DNA of 54,717 bases from a virus, in the IMG/VR virus record IMGVR_UViG_3300025674_000053, positions 1-54,717 of that record; one strand, given 5' to 3'. The translations under genes and the position numbers were made by a program. Under the pieces are notes generated by a model, which worked only from the letters and a program-made list of their open reading frames with translations, did not search any database and had not been told where the DNA came from. Below, in pieces: positions 37,349-46,071 of the stretch (positions are counted from its first letter, which is position 1; every line of letters begins with the position of its first letter).

Positions 37349-37829
37349 TAGCAGACAGAAAGGGAACAACGCAGAACTAAAAGTAGCAGAGATGCTTCAC
37401 AGAATTACAGGAGAAACCTTTACGCAAACTCCTGGTAGCGGTAGTGGTAAAATAAAAGGTGACTTGATGATACCACACAAGAATAATAAGTTTACAATCG
37501 AAGTAAAATTCTACCGAGATATGGCATTTAACCATAAAATATTTACTCAAAAGAGTAACACCTTTGTTGGGTGGTGGACTAAGTTAGTAGAACAGGCGGA
37601 ACAGATGAATCAAGAACCCCTGCTCATTTTCAAAGAAAACCACTCACGCTGGTATGTGGCAACGACAAGAAAGCCACTTTACAAAAAACATATGTACATT
37701 AATTGGCTTGGGTGCTACGTTACCTTTGCTGAGCAATTTTTAGAAACACAAAACATGGAATTTACAGATGGCGATAAAGTTTACGAACCATGGAAAGCCG
37801 AGCCCGAACGGGAACTTACTGATTGTTGA
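37341..37829 (+). CDS. Holliday junction resolvase-like PD-(D/E)XK nuclease
   Basis: A 162-aa protein read from a TTG overlapping the glutaredoxin stop. The N-terminus NSRQKGNNAELKVAEMLHRI (conserved Glu), then TPGSGSGKIKGDLMIPHKNN (catalytic Asp) and FTIEVKFYRD (E-x-K), form the E...D...ExK pattern of archaeal Hjc-like and phage resolvases. The SGSGKIKGDL stretch is characteristic. It probably cleaves branched DNA before packaging. The FEN exonuclease gene starts 62 nt before its end in another frame. Confidence 0.75.
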   Translation: MVNSRQKGNNAELKVAEMLHRITGETFTQTPGSGSGKIKGDLMIPHKNNKFTIEVKFYRDMAFNHKIFTQKSNTFVGWWTKLVEQAEQMNQEPLLIFKENHSRWYVATTRKPLYKKHMYINWLGCYVTFAEQFLETQNMEFTDGDKVYEPWKAEPERELTDC

Positions 37830-38619
37830 TGGACTCAATCTAGCTTTTCGATGGAAACACCAAGGTAATACTGACTTTGAACATGAATATGTTCGTACAG
37901 TTCAGTCACTTGCCAAGTCCTACAACTGTGGAGAGATAGTCGTCTTAGGAGATGGCGGTAGTAATTACCGTAAAGAAATCTATCCAGAGTACAAAGCAAA
38001 TCGTAAAGAACGATATGCAGAACAAACCCCCGAAGAAGAAGCCGAGTTCTTAGAATTTTTACAAGAATTTGGTACAACTATGAATACTTTAAAGTATAAG
38101 GGGTATCTTACGCTCAAATATCAGGGCGTAGAAGCTGATGATATAGCCGCTCTTATCTGTCAAAACAGAGAAGAATTAGGTCTCGAAGAGATTTGGATGA
38201 TATCATCAGACCGCGACTGGGATTTACTAGTCGATGAAAACATCAGTCGTTTTTCGACTGTAACTAGAAAAGAAACAACACTCCTAAATTGGGACGAGCA
38301 TTATGACTTTGACCCTGAGTACTTTTTAACATATAAGTGCTTAACTGGAGATAAAGGAGATAACGTACCTGGAGTTGATGGTGTTGGCCCTAAGCGAGCA
38401 TCCCAGCTTATAGAACAGTATGGCGATATCTTTGATATTATGGCGAGTTTGCCTCTTGAAGGAAAGTACAAGTATATTCAGAACTTAAATGAGTTCGGAA
38501 GCGAAGGACTAGAAACAGGAATACAACTCATGGATTTAACTTATGACGTAGACGGTGCAGTCTTAGGTCATGCAAAAGAAATTATAGGATTAGTAGAAGA
38601 TTATGTCAGTAAAAATTGA
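37768..38619 (+). CDS. 5'-3' exonuclease, FEN/T5 type
   Basis: A 283-aa protein. LLIVDGLNLAFRW and VVLGDGGSNYRKEIYPEYKANRKE are the first acidic and arch segments, KYQGVEADDIAALIC and IWMISSDRDWDLLV give the metal-binding acidic clusters, and LTGDKGDNVPGVDGVGPKRASQLIEQYG is a helix-3-turn-helix with K+ site. The size and motifs match T4 RNase H/T5 exonuclease. It supplies the activity that the phage PolA lacks, removing RNA primers. The start overlaps the resolvase gene by 62 nt. Confidence 0.92.
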   Translation: MAIKFTNHGKPSPNGNLLIVDGLNLAFRWKHQGNTDFEHEYVRTVQSLAKSYNCGEIVVLGDGGSNYRKEIYPEYKANRKERYAEQTPEEEAEFLEFLQEFGTTMNTLKYKGYLTLKYQGVEADDIAALICQNREELGLEEIWMISSDRDWDLLVDENISRFSTVTRKETTLLNWDEHYDFDPEYFLTYKCLTGDKGDNVPGVDGVGPKRASQLIEQYGDIFDIMASLPLEGKYKYIQNLNEFGSEGLETGIQLMDLTYDVDGAVLGHAKEIIGLVEDYVSKN

Positions 38620-40375
38620 TTTTAGTAAAGATAAACTTTTAGATGATTTTGCACATGCAACTCTAAAAGATAGATATATGGTAGGTGATGAGACTTCACC
38701 TCAAGAAGCTTTTGCTCGTGCTGCAATGGCTTTTGCAGATGATGATGACCACGCACAAAGGTTATACGATTATGTAAGTAATCTGTGGTTTATGTTTGCC
38801 ACACCAGTATTATCAAATGGAGGTACTCGCAGAGGGCTTCCGATTAGTTGTTTTTTAAACTATGTTGATGATAGTAGAGAAGGAATTACAGACCATTTTG
38901 TAGAAAATGCGTTCTTAAGTTCTTTCGGAGGAGGTATTGGCGGTAGCTGGAGTGACGTAAGGTCTATGGGAAGTAAAACTTCTAAAGGCTCGGAATCCAC
39001 TGGTGTCATACCTTTTGTTAAAGTTGTAGATGCAGAGATGCTTGCATTCTCACAAGGTGTAACTAGACGGGGTAGTTATGCTGGGTATTTACATATCTCT
39101 CACCCCGAAATTGAGGAATTTTTAGATGTTAGGAAACCTACTGGCGGTGATACAAACCGCAAGTGTCTTAACCTTCACCACGGTATCGTTATATCTGATG
39201 CTTTCATGGAGCTCATACACTCCGCAAGTAAGTATCCCGACTTCGATGATAGTTGGGAGTTGGTTGACCCTCACTCTCATGAGGTCAGAAAAACTGTAAG
39301 TGCAAGAGCATTGTGGGTTAAGATACTACAAAATAGAATAGAAACAGGCGAGCCATACATAATGTATGAAGATGCAGTACAAAACGCCTTACCTGACTTT
39401 CAGAAAAGAAAGGGGTTACAAGTACATCACTCTAATTTATGTAGTGAGATTACTCTTGCTACTGACGAAGAAAGAACAGCAGTATGTTGTCTTTCTAGTG
39501 TAAATTTAGAGTATTATGATGAGTGGAAAAACCATCCCTCATTCATCCCCGACTTGATTAGGATGCTAGATAATGTATTAACATACTTTATTGAAAATGC
39601 ACCTAGTCAATTAGACAAGGCTAAGTTCAGTGCTTACAGGGAGAGAAGTATTGGACTTGGTGCAATGGGGTTTCATGCATACTTGCAGAAAAATAGTATT
39701 CCGTTTGAGAGTGCTATGGCAGGTGGTACAAACTTAGAAATGTTTGCATTTATTAAAAGACACGCAGACAACGAAACTAGAAAACTAGCGGCAGAAAGAG
39801 GTGCTTGTCCAGATGATGATTCTTGTACAGTAAGAAATGCTCATCTATTAGCTATTGCTCCTAATGCTAGTTCTAGTATTATTTGTGGAAACACAAGTCC
39901 AAGTATTGAGCCATATAGAGCCAATGCTTACACACAAAAAACAAAAACAGGAAGTAACTTAGTAAAAAATAAGTTCTTAGATAAAATCATCAAAGAAAAA
40001 GTTACTCCTGAACTGTATGATGAAACATGGTCTAGCATAGTTGCAAACAAAGGAAGTGTGCAGCATTTAGATATACTAGATGATTGGGAGAAAGATGTAT
40101 TCAAAACAGCAGTAGAAATTAATCAGTCGTGGGTTATAGAACACGCTTCAGTCAGACAAGAGTTTATCTGTCAGTCACAAAGTGTCAATCTATTCTTCCC
40201 GCCTGATGTAAATAAAGGGGATTTGCATAATGTTCATATGTTAGCATGGGCAAAGAACTTAAAAACATTATATTACCTAAGAAGTGAAGCTATTGGCAGA
40301 GCCGATAATGTATCTTCTTTGGCTAAAAGAGAGATAATCTTTGAGCAATCAGATTGTCTAAGTTGCGAGGGATAA
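38603..40375 (+). CDS. nrdA: Ribonucleotide reductase large subunit, class I
   Basis: A 590-aa alpha subunit. Conserved blocks are FATPVLSNGGTRRGLPISCF (first redox Cys), SFGGGIGGSWSDVR, SNLCSEITLATDEERTAVCC (N-x-C-x-E active site and partner Cys) and APNASSSIICGNTSPSIEP. It ends SDCLSCEG, a CxxC tail for reduction by glutaredoxin or thioredoxin. The N-terminal ATP-cone domain found in many NrdA proteins is absent, so dATP inhibition may be lost, which fits a phage enzyme. It starts 17 nt inside the FEN gene and abuts nrdB. Confidence 0.94.
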   Translation: MSVKIDFSKDKLLDDFAHATLKDRYMVGDETSPQEAFARAAMAFADDDDHAQRLYDYVSNLWFMFATPVLSNGGTRRGLPISCFLNYVDDSREGITDHFVENAFLSSFGGGIGGSWSDVRSMGSKTSKGSESTGVIPFVKVVDAEMLAFSQGVTRRGSYAGYLHISHPEIEEFLDVRKPTGGDTNRKCLNLHHGIVISDAFMELIHSASKYPDFDDSWELVDPHSHEVRKTVSARALWVKILQNRIETGEPYIMYEDAVQNALPDFQKRKGLQVHHSNLCSEITLATDEERTAVCCLSSVNLEYYDEWKNHPSFIPDLIRMLDNVLTYFIENAPSQLDKAKFSAYRERSIGLGAMGFHAYLQKNSIPFESAMAGGTNLEMFAFIKRHADNETRKLAAERGACPDDDSCTVRNAHLLAIAPNASSSIICGNTSPSIEPYRANAYTQKTKTGSNLVKNKFLDKIIKEKVTPELYDETWSSIVANKGSVQHLDILDDWEKDVFKTAVEINQSWVIEHASVRQEFICQSQSVNLFFPPDVNKGDLHNVHMLAWAKNLKTLYYLRSEAIGRADNVSSLAKREIIFEQSDCLSCEG

Positions 40376-41338
40376 ATGAGCAAACTATTAGAAGAAAGAG
40401 ATTATTATAAACCTTTTGATTATCCTTGGGCGTTTGAGTTCTATAAGAAACAACAACAAATGCATTGGCTACCTGAAGAAGTGCCACTCCAAGATGACAT
40501 CAAAGATTATAACCAAAAATTATCAGAGGGCGAAAGAAAACTTATAGATAATATATTTAAGTTTTTTACACAAGCTGATGTAGATGTATGTTGTGGATAT
40601 GCAAAGCATTATTTACCAACATTCAAACAACCAGAAATAAGAATGATGCTAGTTAGTTATGCTGCTATGGAAGCAGTACACCAAGAAGCATATTCTTTGT
40701 TACTAGAGACATTAGGAAAGTCAGATGAACAATACACAGAGTTCTTTGAAATACAAGCTATGGCAGAGAAACATGAGTATTTAACTGACTTTAATATGTC
40801 AAGTCCACACGAGATTGCAAAAACAATGGCAGTTTATAGTGGATTTACAGAAGGAGTACAACTATTTAGTAGTTTTGCTATACTTCTAAACTATCCTAGA
40901 CATAATCTTATGAAAGGTATGGGGCAGATAGTAACATGGTCTATAAGAGACGAGTCACTTCATGTTGAAGGACTATCAAAACTCTTTAGGACTTTTATTG
41001 CAGAAAATCCAGATATATGGACAGATAAACTGAAATATGAGATATATTGTGCAGCAGAACGCGTTGTTGAATTAGAAGATAAGTTTATTGATGTTTGTTT
41101 TGATAAAGCAGACATACCTGACTTAACAGCGAAGGAAGTAAAAGAGTATATTAGATATATTGCAGATAGAAGATTACTAGGTCTAGGAATGAAAAACATA
41201 TTCCATAGTACTACTAATCCACTGCCTTGGATTGATATGCAAGTAAACGCAGTTGAGCATACCAACTTTTTTGAAAACCGTGCTACCGAGTATGCTAAGG
41301 CTAGTACACAAGGAAATTGGCAGGATATATTTAAATGA
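40376..41338 (+). CDS. nrdB: Ribonucleotide reductase small subunit, class I
   Basis: A 320-aa ferritin-like beta subunit immediately after nrdA. Metal-binding residues are seen in FFTQADVDVCCGY (acidic ligand), AAMEAVHQEAYSLLLETLG (Glu, His, and a Tyr at the place of the radical Tyr122) and, in the second half, GFTEGVQLFSSFA and RDESLHVEGLSKLF (Glu/His). It generates the radical needed by NrdA for dNTP synthesis. Together with the glutaredoxin gene this is a full dNTP-production set. Confidence 0.94.
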   Translation: MSKLLEERDYYKPFDYPWAFEFYKKQQQMHWLPEEVPLQDDIKDYNQKLSEGERKLIDNIFKFFTQADVDVCCGYAKHYLPTFKQPEIRMMLVSYAAMEAVHQEAYSLLLETLGKSDEQYTEFFEIQAMAEKHEYLTDFNMSSPHEIAKTMAVYSGFTEGVQLFSSFAILLNYPRHNLMKGMGQIVTWSIRDESLHVEGLSKLFRTFIAENPDIWTDKLKYEIYCAAERVVELEDKFIDVCFDKADIPDLTAKEVKEYIRYIADRRLLGLGMKNIFHSTTNPLPWIDMQVNAVEHTNFFENRATEYAKASTQGNWQDIFK

Positions 41339-41553
41339 GCGAAGAACAAAGTATCACCATTGACGGCGTAGCACACTTTATTAGAGATTTATCTGATGAA
41401 CAGAAAGCTATAGTTACGTCTATAAATGTGGCAGACCAAGAGATTGAAAGATGTAAACATCTTATAGCTATCTGCCAGACAGCCAGACAGGCTTATATTA
41501 ATGATTTAGGTAATCAATTAAATAGTAGCGATGTCGGTGAAGAAGACAGTTAG
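41335..41553 (+). CDS. Small coiled-coil protein (DUF6447-like)
   Basis: A 72-aa protein in an ATGA overlap with nrdB. The segment ITIDGVAHFIRDLSDEQKAI ... INVADQEIERCKHLIAICQT, then ARQAY, follows the pattern 'I-x-I-D-G-x-x-Y..-L-s-x-e-x-k-x-x-I-x-x-I-x-x-v-D-x-E-I', a common short phage protein family. It is predicted to be helical. Its role is unknown. Confidence 0.6.
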   Translation: MSEEQSITIDGVAHFIRDLSDEQKAIVTSINVADQEIERCKHLIAICQTARQAYINDLGNQLNSSDVGEEDS

Positions 41554-42844
41554 ATTTTATATACTCACTACTGCAGCAGGTAGGTATTTAGACTGGTATG
41601 ACAGAAGTGCCTCTACAGACACTAGTTTTAAAAGTTTACAAATACATTTTGACCCGCGATGGTCAAATATACCTTACAAAGATGCAGTAGTAGTTATAAA
41701 TACGCCTGACTCGGGGTATGAACAAGCAGTAAGTAAGTGGTGTTCTGAAAGAAACATAGAACACCATATTACTGAATGTAATGGAACTCCAGGTAAAGGA
41801 AAAAATGAACTGCTAAAAATATTCTTGAAGTCTAATGACGACTACATGGTACAAATTGACGGAGATGATATGTTAACCCCTTACGGGGTTGATTTGTATA
41901 AAGGGTTTGCAAAAGAAGGTGCGCCCGATAGTATAATTATATATCATCAGTGGTCTCAGTTTATAGATAAATATGGACAAAGACACTTCACAAGAATCAT
42001 GAATAATCAAGATAGACCTGCAAATTTTGAGAAAGATAAAGAATTTCTGGGTCAGTACATGCCATTAGCTTATAAGTATCAGAAATGGTATAGAAAAAAA
42101 GTTGATGAACTAGGTGGACTAGAGGCTGTTATAAATAAATTTGCTCAGTATACAAATGATATGCATGAGATGTGTAGAAAGTATAATGAAACATACTTCT
42201 CTCATGTGACTAATCAGATGATGGTAGATAATCACTGTAGACCTGTATGGTATTCAAGAAAAGCAGCAGAGTACAGATTTGATGAAACTATGCGAATAGG
42301 AGAAGATACTAGATTCTATTTACATTTAAAGACAGCGCACTATAAAGGATTACTAAATGTTAAAAGATTAAAAGAAGTTCCTTGTAGTTATGTATATAAT
42401 AATTTGTATGGCGGAATAGTAGCAGACGAATCAAATGGCATGACTAATATGCTTTGGATGGAAAAGTATATGAAGTATGTAGAACAAGATGTAAAAGAAG
42501 GGAAAATAGGTAAATACCCAAATTTACCCGAATTACAAGTGTCTATACCAGACCAAGTAAACGATTATTATATCACACAAGAGTTTAATATAGATGATTT
42601 AGACCCTAATAGTGAAGCATATAAGAACATAAAACTGTGCGATGAAACTAGAATTGCACTAAAAAACAAAATAAAAAGGATTCAAGAAGATACTTACTTT
42701 TCATCTAAAAAGCTGATTACTAGTATAAAACCTGGAGGAGCACACTGGGCATACTTCTCTAATCCTTTCTTTAAAAATATTTATTCCGTCTGTCCTATGG
42801 GAGAGAAAATGGAACATTACTTTCAAAAAAGGATAATACTATGA
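41531..42844 (+). CDS. Glycosyltransferase-like protein, GT2-type
   Basis: A 437-aa protein. After RFYILTTAAGRYLDWYDRSA, a GT2-like core shows CNGTPGKGKNELLKIFLKSN, then DDYMVQIDGDDMLTPYGVDL where D-G-D-D is the metal/donor motif, and later FDETMRIGEDTRFYLHLKTA with the E-D pair expected at the catalytic base. A C-terminal extension of about 130 residues is unassigned. It is the first of three consecutive transferase-like genes at the end of the RNR operon. Acceptor unknown. Confidence 0.72.
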   Translation: MSVKKTVRFYILTTAAGRYLDWYDRSASTDTSFKSLQIHFDPRWSNIPYKDAVVVINTPDSGYEQAVSKWCSERNIEHHITECNGTPGKGKNELLKIFLKSNDDYMVQIDGDDMLTPYGVDLYKGFAKEGAPDSIIIYHQWSQFIDKYGQRHFTRIMNNQDRPANFEKDKEFLGQYMPLAYKYQKWYRKKVDELGGLEAVINKFAQYTNDMHEMCRKYNETYFSHVTNQMMVDNHCRPVWYSRKAAEYRFDETMRIGEDTRFYLHLKTAHYKGLLNVKRLKEVPCSYVYNNLYGGIVADESNGMTNMLWMEKYMKYVEQDVKEGKIGKYPNLPELQVSIPDQVNDYYITQEFNIDDLDPNSEAYKNIKLCDETRIALKNKIKRIQEDTYFSSKKLITSIKPGGAHWAYFSNPFFKNIYSVCPMGEKMEHYFQKRIIL

Positions 42845-43470
42845 AAATTTTTATTGGGTACGAATCTGAATACCCAGAAATGTTTGACGTATGTGCAAAA
42901 AGCATAACTCGTTACAATTCCAATCATGAAATCATACCACTCAAAAAATCGGAAATATCCGAATATACTCGTCCATTTCAGAACGAGAGTACGGAATTTG
43001 CCTTTACTCGTTTTCTAGTACCACAGCTCTGTGACTACGAAGGACAAGCTTTATTCTGTGATGGAGATTTCTTATGGCTTTGTGACCCTGAAGAAGTTAT
43101 GGATTATTTTTCCGATGAACATACAGTTCATGTGGTAAAACATCCTAGTTTCCTCGTTAAGACTAAGAAAATGATAAACAAGAAAAATCATGGTTATCCT
43201 AGAAAATACTGGTCAAGTCTCATGCTTTTTAATAATCCTAAGTGTACAGAACTTACTTATGATTATGTAAACCAAGCCCCAGCGGGTGCATTGCATGAGT
43301 TGCGGTGGGCGGACAGCATAGGAGAACTTCCCGCGCAGTACAATGCCATGGTAAATTACTACAAATTTAAAAGACCAAAAGCCCTACACTACACAGACGG
43401 CGGGCCTTGGTTAAATATAAACGAAGACTCGGAGCTTACAGCATTATGGATGAAACTTTACAGAAGTTAA
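42841..43470 (+). CDS. Glycosyltransferase, GT8-like
   Basis: A 209-aa protein overlapping its predecessor by ATGA. MKIFIGYESEYPEMFDVCAK is the start of the nucleotide-binding fold, STEFAFTRFLVPQLCDYEGQ followed by ALFCDGDFLWLCDPEE gives the D-G-D metal motif of GT8 enzymes, and HPSFLVKTKK, WSSLMLFNNPKC and KALHYTDGGPW (late His and Gly) complete the fold. I recall related proteins in marine phages and cyanobacteria. Donor and acceptor are not identifiable. Confidence 0.78.
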   Translation: MKIFIGYESEYPEMFDVCAKSITRYNSNHEIIPLKKSEISEYTRPFQNESTEFAFTRFLVPQLCDYEGQALFCDGDFLWLCDPEEVMDYFSDEHTVHVVKHPSFLVKTKKMINKKNHGYPRKYWSSLMLFNNPKCTELTYDYVNQAPAGALHELRWADSIGELPAQYNAMVNYYKFKRPKALHYTDGGPWLNINEDSELTALWMKLYRS

Positions 43471-44108
43471 CAGAAAACAAAAATTTAATACTTGTGGGAA
43501 ACTCTGTCGAAATCATGCAATATGATTTTGGACAATACATAGATAGTTTTGACACAGTTGTGCGATTTGGGAAAGGTGTACCTGACATTACAAATAGTGA
43601 ACATGTGGGAACTCGTACAGATATTTGGATTACTGGATGGTTAAGAATGAACTTCTATCCTGCGTTTGAAAAAGCATACCCCTTGTTTAATCGTTGCCGT
43701 ATAAATCTCGACAAATACCCAGACCATAGAGGAGCACCGCCTTGGGGTCACGATAATGATATGTTCTCAGATGAAGAATTAAAAGTTATATTTGAAGATG
43801 TTGGTGCAGTTAATAATAAATGGGGGAAGGGCAAACGTCCAAGTGCAGGTTATCTCGGTATATTATTTTTCTTACAGAAGTGTAATTATAAAAGTTTGAC
43901 ACTAATTGGATTTGATTTCTTTTCTAAAAAGTTACCAATAAAGACAGGCGAAGATTACCCTTCAAGTTGGCACATGCCTATAAATGCTTCGGGTACAAAT
44001 CCTCATAATCCTAATGAAAAAGAGATAGTTTCTAAATGGAGAGATGAAGGTAAGTTAAATTGGAAAGTTCTTTCCGACCTAAAAGAGGAGATGTTAAAGT
44101 TTTCCTAA
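43446..44108 (+). CDS. GT29 (sialyltransferase)-like glycosyltransferase
   Basis: A 220-aa protein read from the ATG at 43446; the open frame extends 39 nt upstream without support. NLILVGNSVEIMQYDFGQYI, then DSFDTVVRFGKG and EHVGTRTDIW, resemble sialyl motif L of GT29 (GNSg...G..ID..d.ViR.n). RPSAGYLGILFFLQKCNYKS, then LTLIGFDFF, resembles motif S (PStG...l..a...C..v.l.GF). A late His (SWHMP) could serve the motif VS role. GT29 enzymes transfer sialic acid from CMP-donors in animals; bacterial and phage members are of unknown use. Its end overlaps the minus-strand gene by 15 nt. Confidence 0.72.
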   Translation: MDETLQKLTENKNLILVGNSVEIMQYDFGQYIDSFDTVVRFGKGVPDITNSEHVGTRTDIWITGWLRMNFYPAFEKAYPLFNRCRINLDKYPDHRGAPPWGHDNDMFSDEELKVIFEDVGAVNNKWGKGKRPSAGYLGILFFLQKCNYKSLTLIGFDFFSKKLPIKTGEDYPSSWHMPINASGTNPHNPNEKEIVSKWRDEGKLNWKVLSDLKEEMLKFS

Positions 44109-45014
44109 TCTATATCCTACTTGTATAAGTTTACTCGCAGTACCTTTTTGTCTATTTGATTTGTATGATATGTTTTCACATACTCTTGCATTTCTATAGT
44201 TTACAGGTATCTTTGGTATAAGGTCTGCATATAGTTCCCATGGAGTAGATAGTTGAGTTCCTGTAGTACACTTAGCATATCCAAGTTCTAGTGCCTTTGT
44301 AGGCATAGCAATACTCCAAGATTTTCTAAGCATTACATTATAATTCAAGTATTCTCTTGAAGGCAAAGCATCCCATTGAATAAGCAAATCACTCTTACCA
44401 TTCATATATCTAGGTAATACTCCGTGTGGTCTATTGTGTAATTTTGAAAAGAAGAACTGGTTTGTTGCTGCAAGTACTCTACTGTCGTAGTTCTGATAAA
44501 AGCCTTGTGCATAGAATAAATCAGTATCTCTTGCATCTTTTAGTAAGTCGTAGTTTATCATAAAAAACTCTGTGTCCCAGTTTGCAGGCATGTCTCCTTT
44601 AGCAAAATCTAGTATACCGTAGTAGTTTTCAAAATGAGGGTGTCCTATAAAAGTTTTCTTTCTTGACAAGTGTGCCATTTTATTTTGGAAAAAGTCTTCG
44701 CTTGGTATTTCATTCTTCCAATTATCTTTTAGGAATATTCTATTTCCACCTGCATACATAATTCTTTTATGCAACCCTTTATCTTTCCAGAATAGTCTAA
44801 GATGTTGTATTGCTCTTGCAGCAAAATCTTTCTTCCAATAGCTTTCGTAGATTCTTACATTGGGTATATTTTCAAATATCCAGCTTACTGGCAAATCGGC
44901 ATAGTCATCCTCATGCACATATAAGTGCAGACGAAAATCCTCATCTTTGTCAATCAGCGAAGCTATAGTGAAGTAACTCCAGTCTGGCTTCCATGTATGT
45001 ACTATCTCAATCAT
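44094..45014 (-). CDS. Hypothetical protein at the end of the fibre operon
   Basis: A 306-aa protein, last gene of the minus-strand unit. It begins MIEIVHTWKPDWSYFTIASL and has an alpha/beta look: RLHLYVHEDDYADLP, KRIMYAGGNRIFLKDNW, DTEFFMINYDLLKDA, resembling the strand order of GT-A glycosyltransferases but with no convincing DxD. It lies immediately downstream of the other minus genes (8-nt overlap) and converges on the glycosyltransferase block on the plus strand. It could modify the fibre protein encoded upstream in the same transcript. The function is unassigned. Confidence 0.55.
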   Translation of the reverse strand: MIEIVHTWKPDWSYFTIASLIDKDEDFRLHLYVHEDDYADLPVSWIFENIPNVRIYESYWKKDFAARAIQHLRLFWKDKGLHKRIMYAGGNRIFLKDNWKNEIPSEDFFQNKMAHLSRKKTFIGHPHFENYYGILDFAKGDMPANWDTEFFMINYDLLKDARDTDLFYAQGFYQNYDSRVLAATNQFFFSKLHNRPHGVLPRYMNGKSDLLIQWDALPSREYLNYNVMLRKSWSIAMPTKALELGYAKCTTGTQLSTPWELYADLIPKIPVNYRNARVCENISYKSNRQKGTASKLIQVGYRLGKL

Positions 45015-45891
45015 TTGTTTTCTTAAACTCCCAAAAATTATTTATATAATTATTCATTCGTGCTTGTGCATCTTCATCAAAGGCAAATATAATACCTGAA
45101 TTAGTTGCTGAAAATATTTTTTCTATACCGCCTCTTGCTTGTGCACAGGCATAGTAAATACTTTCGTATGTTAGTAAACTTTTTTCTCTTTCTTCTTTTG
45201 TATAACTTATCATTCTTAAATGCTTCTTAAGTAATAATGCAATGAGTCCCATTTCACTATTTGGCATTGTAGCAACATGAGAACATTTCATTAATAGTTC
45301 CATACCACCTGATTTTTTATCTAAAACTTTGTCTTTGCCAAACTTTCTTTTTAGTCTAGCAACATATAAATCAGTAGTAATTGGATGTGGTTTTATTACA
45401 TAACCTTCATCTATACATTGTTTTATTCTACCCCAATGAACACAATTTGGTTTAGTAAGTAAGTTTGTTCCTGGAGGAAATACTACTTTATCGTATTCTT
45501 CATCAGTATGTTTTAAATGATATTTATTTCTAAGATTATTTTTGACTTTTTGTATTCGTTCTTCGTCAATTTTTATGTCAGAATTAACAATACTTAACAT
45601 CAATTTATCATTTATTTTTACACTAGGAACCCTTAAGTATATACCTGCTCCTAGAAAATCTGTGTATAACCACTTTCTAATAGTATGTAATTCATTAGTA
45701 TTGAACCACACATCATATTCAAAAGTTAGTCCAAACCTTTGGTCTGGGATAAGTTCCTTTTTCATTTGACCCAGTTCATTTAAATCTTCTTTAGGTCTTG
45801 TACAAGAACCTGATTTAAATATATGAGTTGTTTGGTCACCTAATTCTTCTACAGAAGCAAAAGGTACTAATTTATTAGTCCTTACTACCAT
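45007..45891 (-). CDS. Hypothetical protein in the fibre operon, possibly GT-B-like
   Basis: A 294-aa protein with ATG at 45891, overlapping the upstream coiled-coil gene by 17 nt. Residues 165-180 (EGYVIKPHPITTDLY) and 205-225 (SHVATMPNSEMGLIALLLKK) resemble the K-P-H-P and N-S-E-x-G-L elements of GT-B-type capsule or CDP-glycerol transferases, where the C-terminal Rossmann domain binds the nucleotide. The N-terminal half is not recognised. The assignment is weak, but a glycosyl- or phosphoglycerol-transferase is the best guess. Confidence 0.5.
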   Translation of the reverse strand: MVVRTNKLVPFASVEELGDQTTHIFKSGSCTRPKEDLNELGQMKKELIPDQRFGLTFEYDVWFNTNELHTIRKWLYTDFLGAGIYLRVPSVKINDKLMLSIVNSDIKIDEERIQKVKNNLRNKYHLKHTDEEYDKVVFPPGTNLLTKPNCVHWGRIKQCIDEGYVIKPHPITTDLYVARLKRKFGKDKVLDKKSGGMELLMKCSHVATMPNSEMGLIALLLKKHLRMISYTKEEREKSLLTYESIYYACAQARGGIEKIFSATNSGIIFAFDEDAQARMNNYINNFWEFKKTND

Positions 45892-46051
45892 TCTCTAGCC
45901 TTTTAATTGTATGTTTTAAATCTACTATATGTAACTCTTGTTCTTTCAGTCTTTCTTCAAACTGATGGATTGAGTCAAATAAAGCACTGGCTAAGCTTTC
46001 TAGCTTGTCACTCACATATTTAGGAGTGATATCTTTTTCTTCTAATTTCAT
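45875..46051 (-). CDS. Small coiled-coil protein after the fibre gene
   Basis: A 58-aa protein; the ATG at 46051 has GGAG 6 nt upstream, whereas the longer frame would overlap the fibre gene. Most of it is an amphipathic coiled coil (LASALFDSIHQFEERLKEQE, then LHIVDLKHTIKRLEN). Such small helical proteins beside fibre genes often serve as assembly chaperones, which is inference. Confidence 0.6.
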   Translation of the reverse strand: MKLEEKDITPKYVSDKLESLASALFDSIHQFEERLKEQELHIVDLKHTIKRLENGSKD

Positions 46052-46071
46052 TGTTTCTCCGTTGGTAATTA

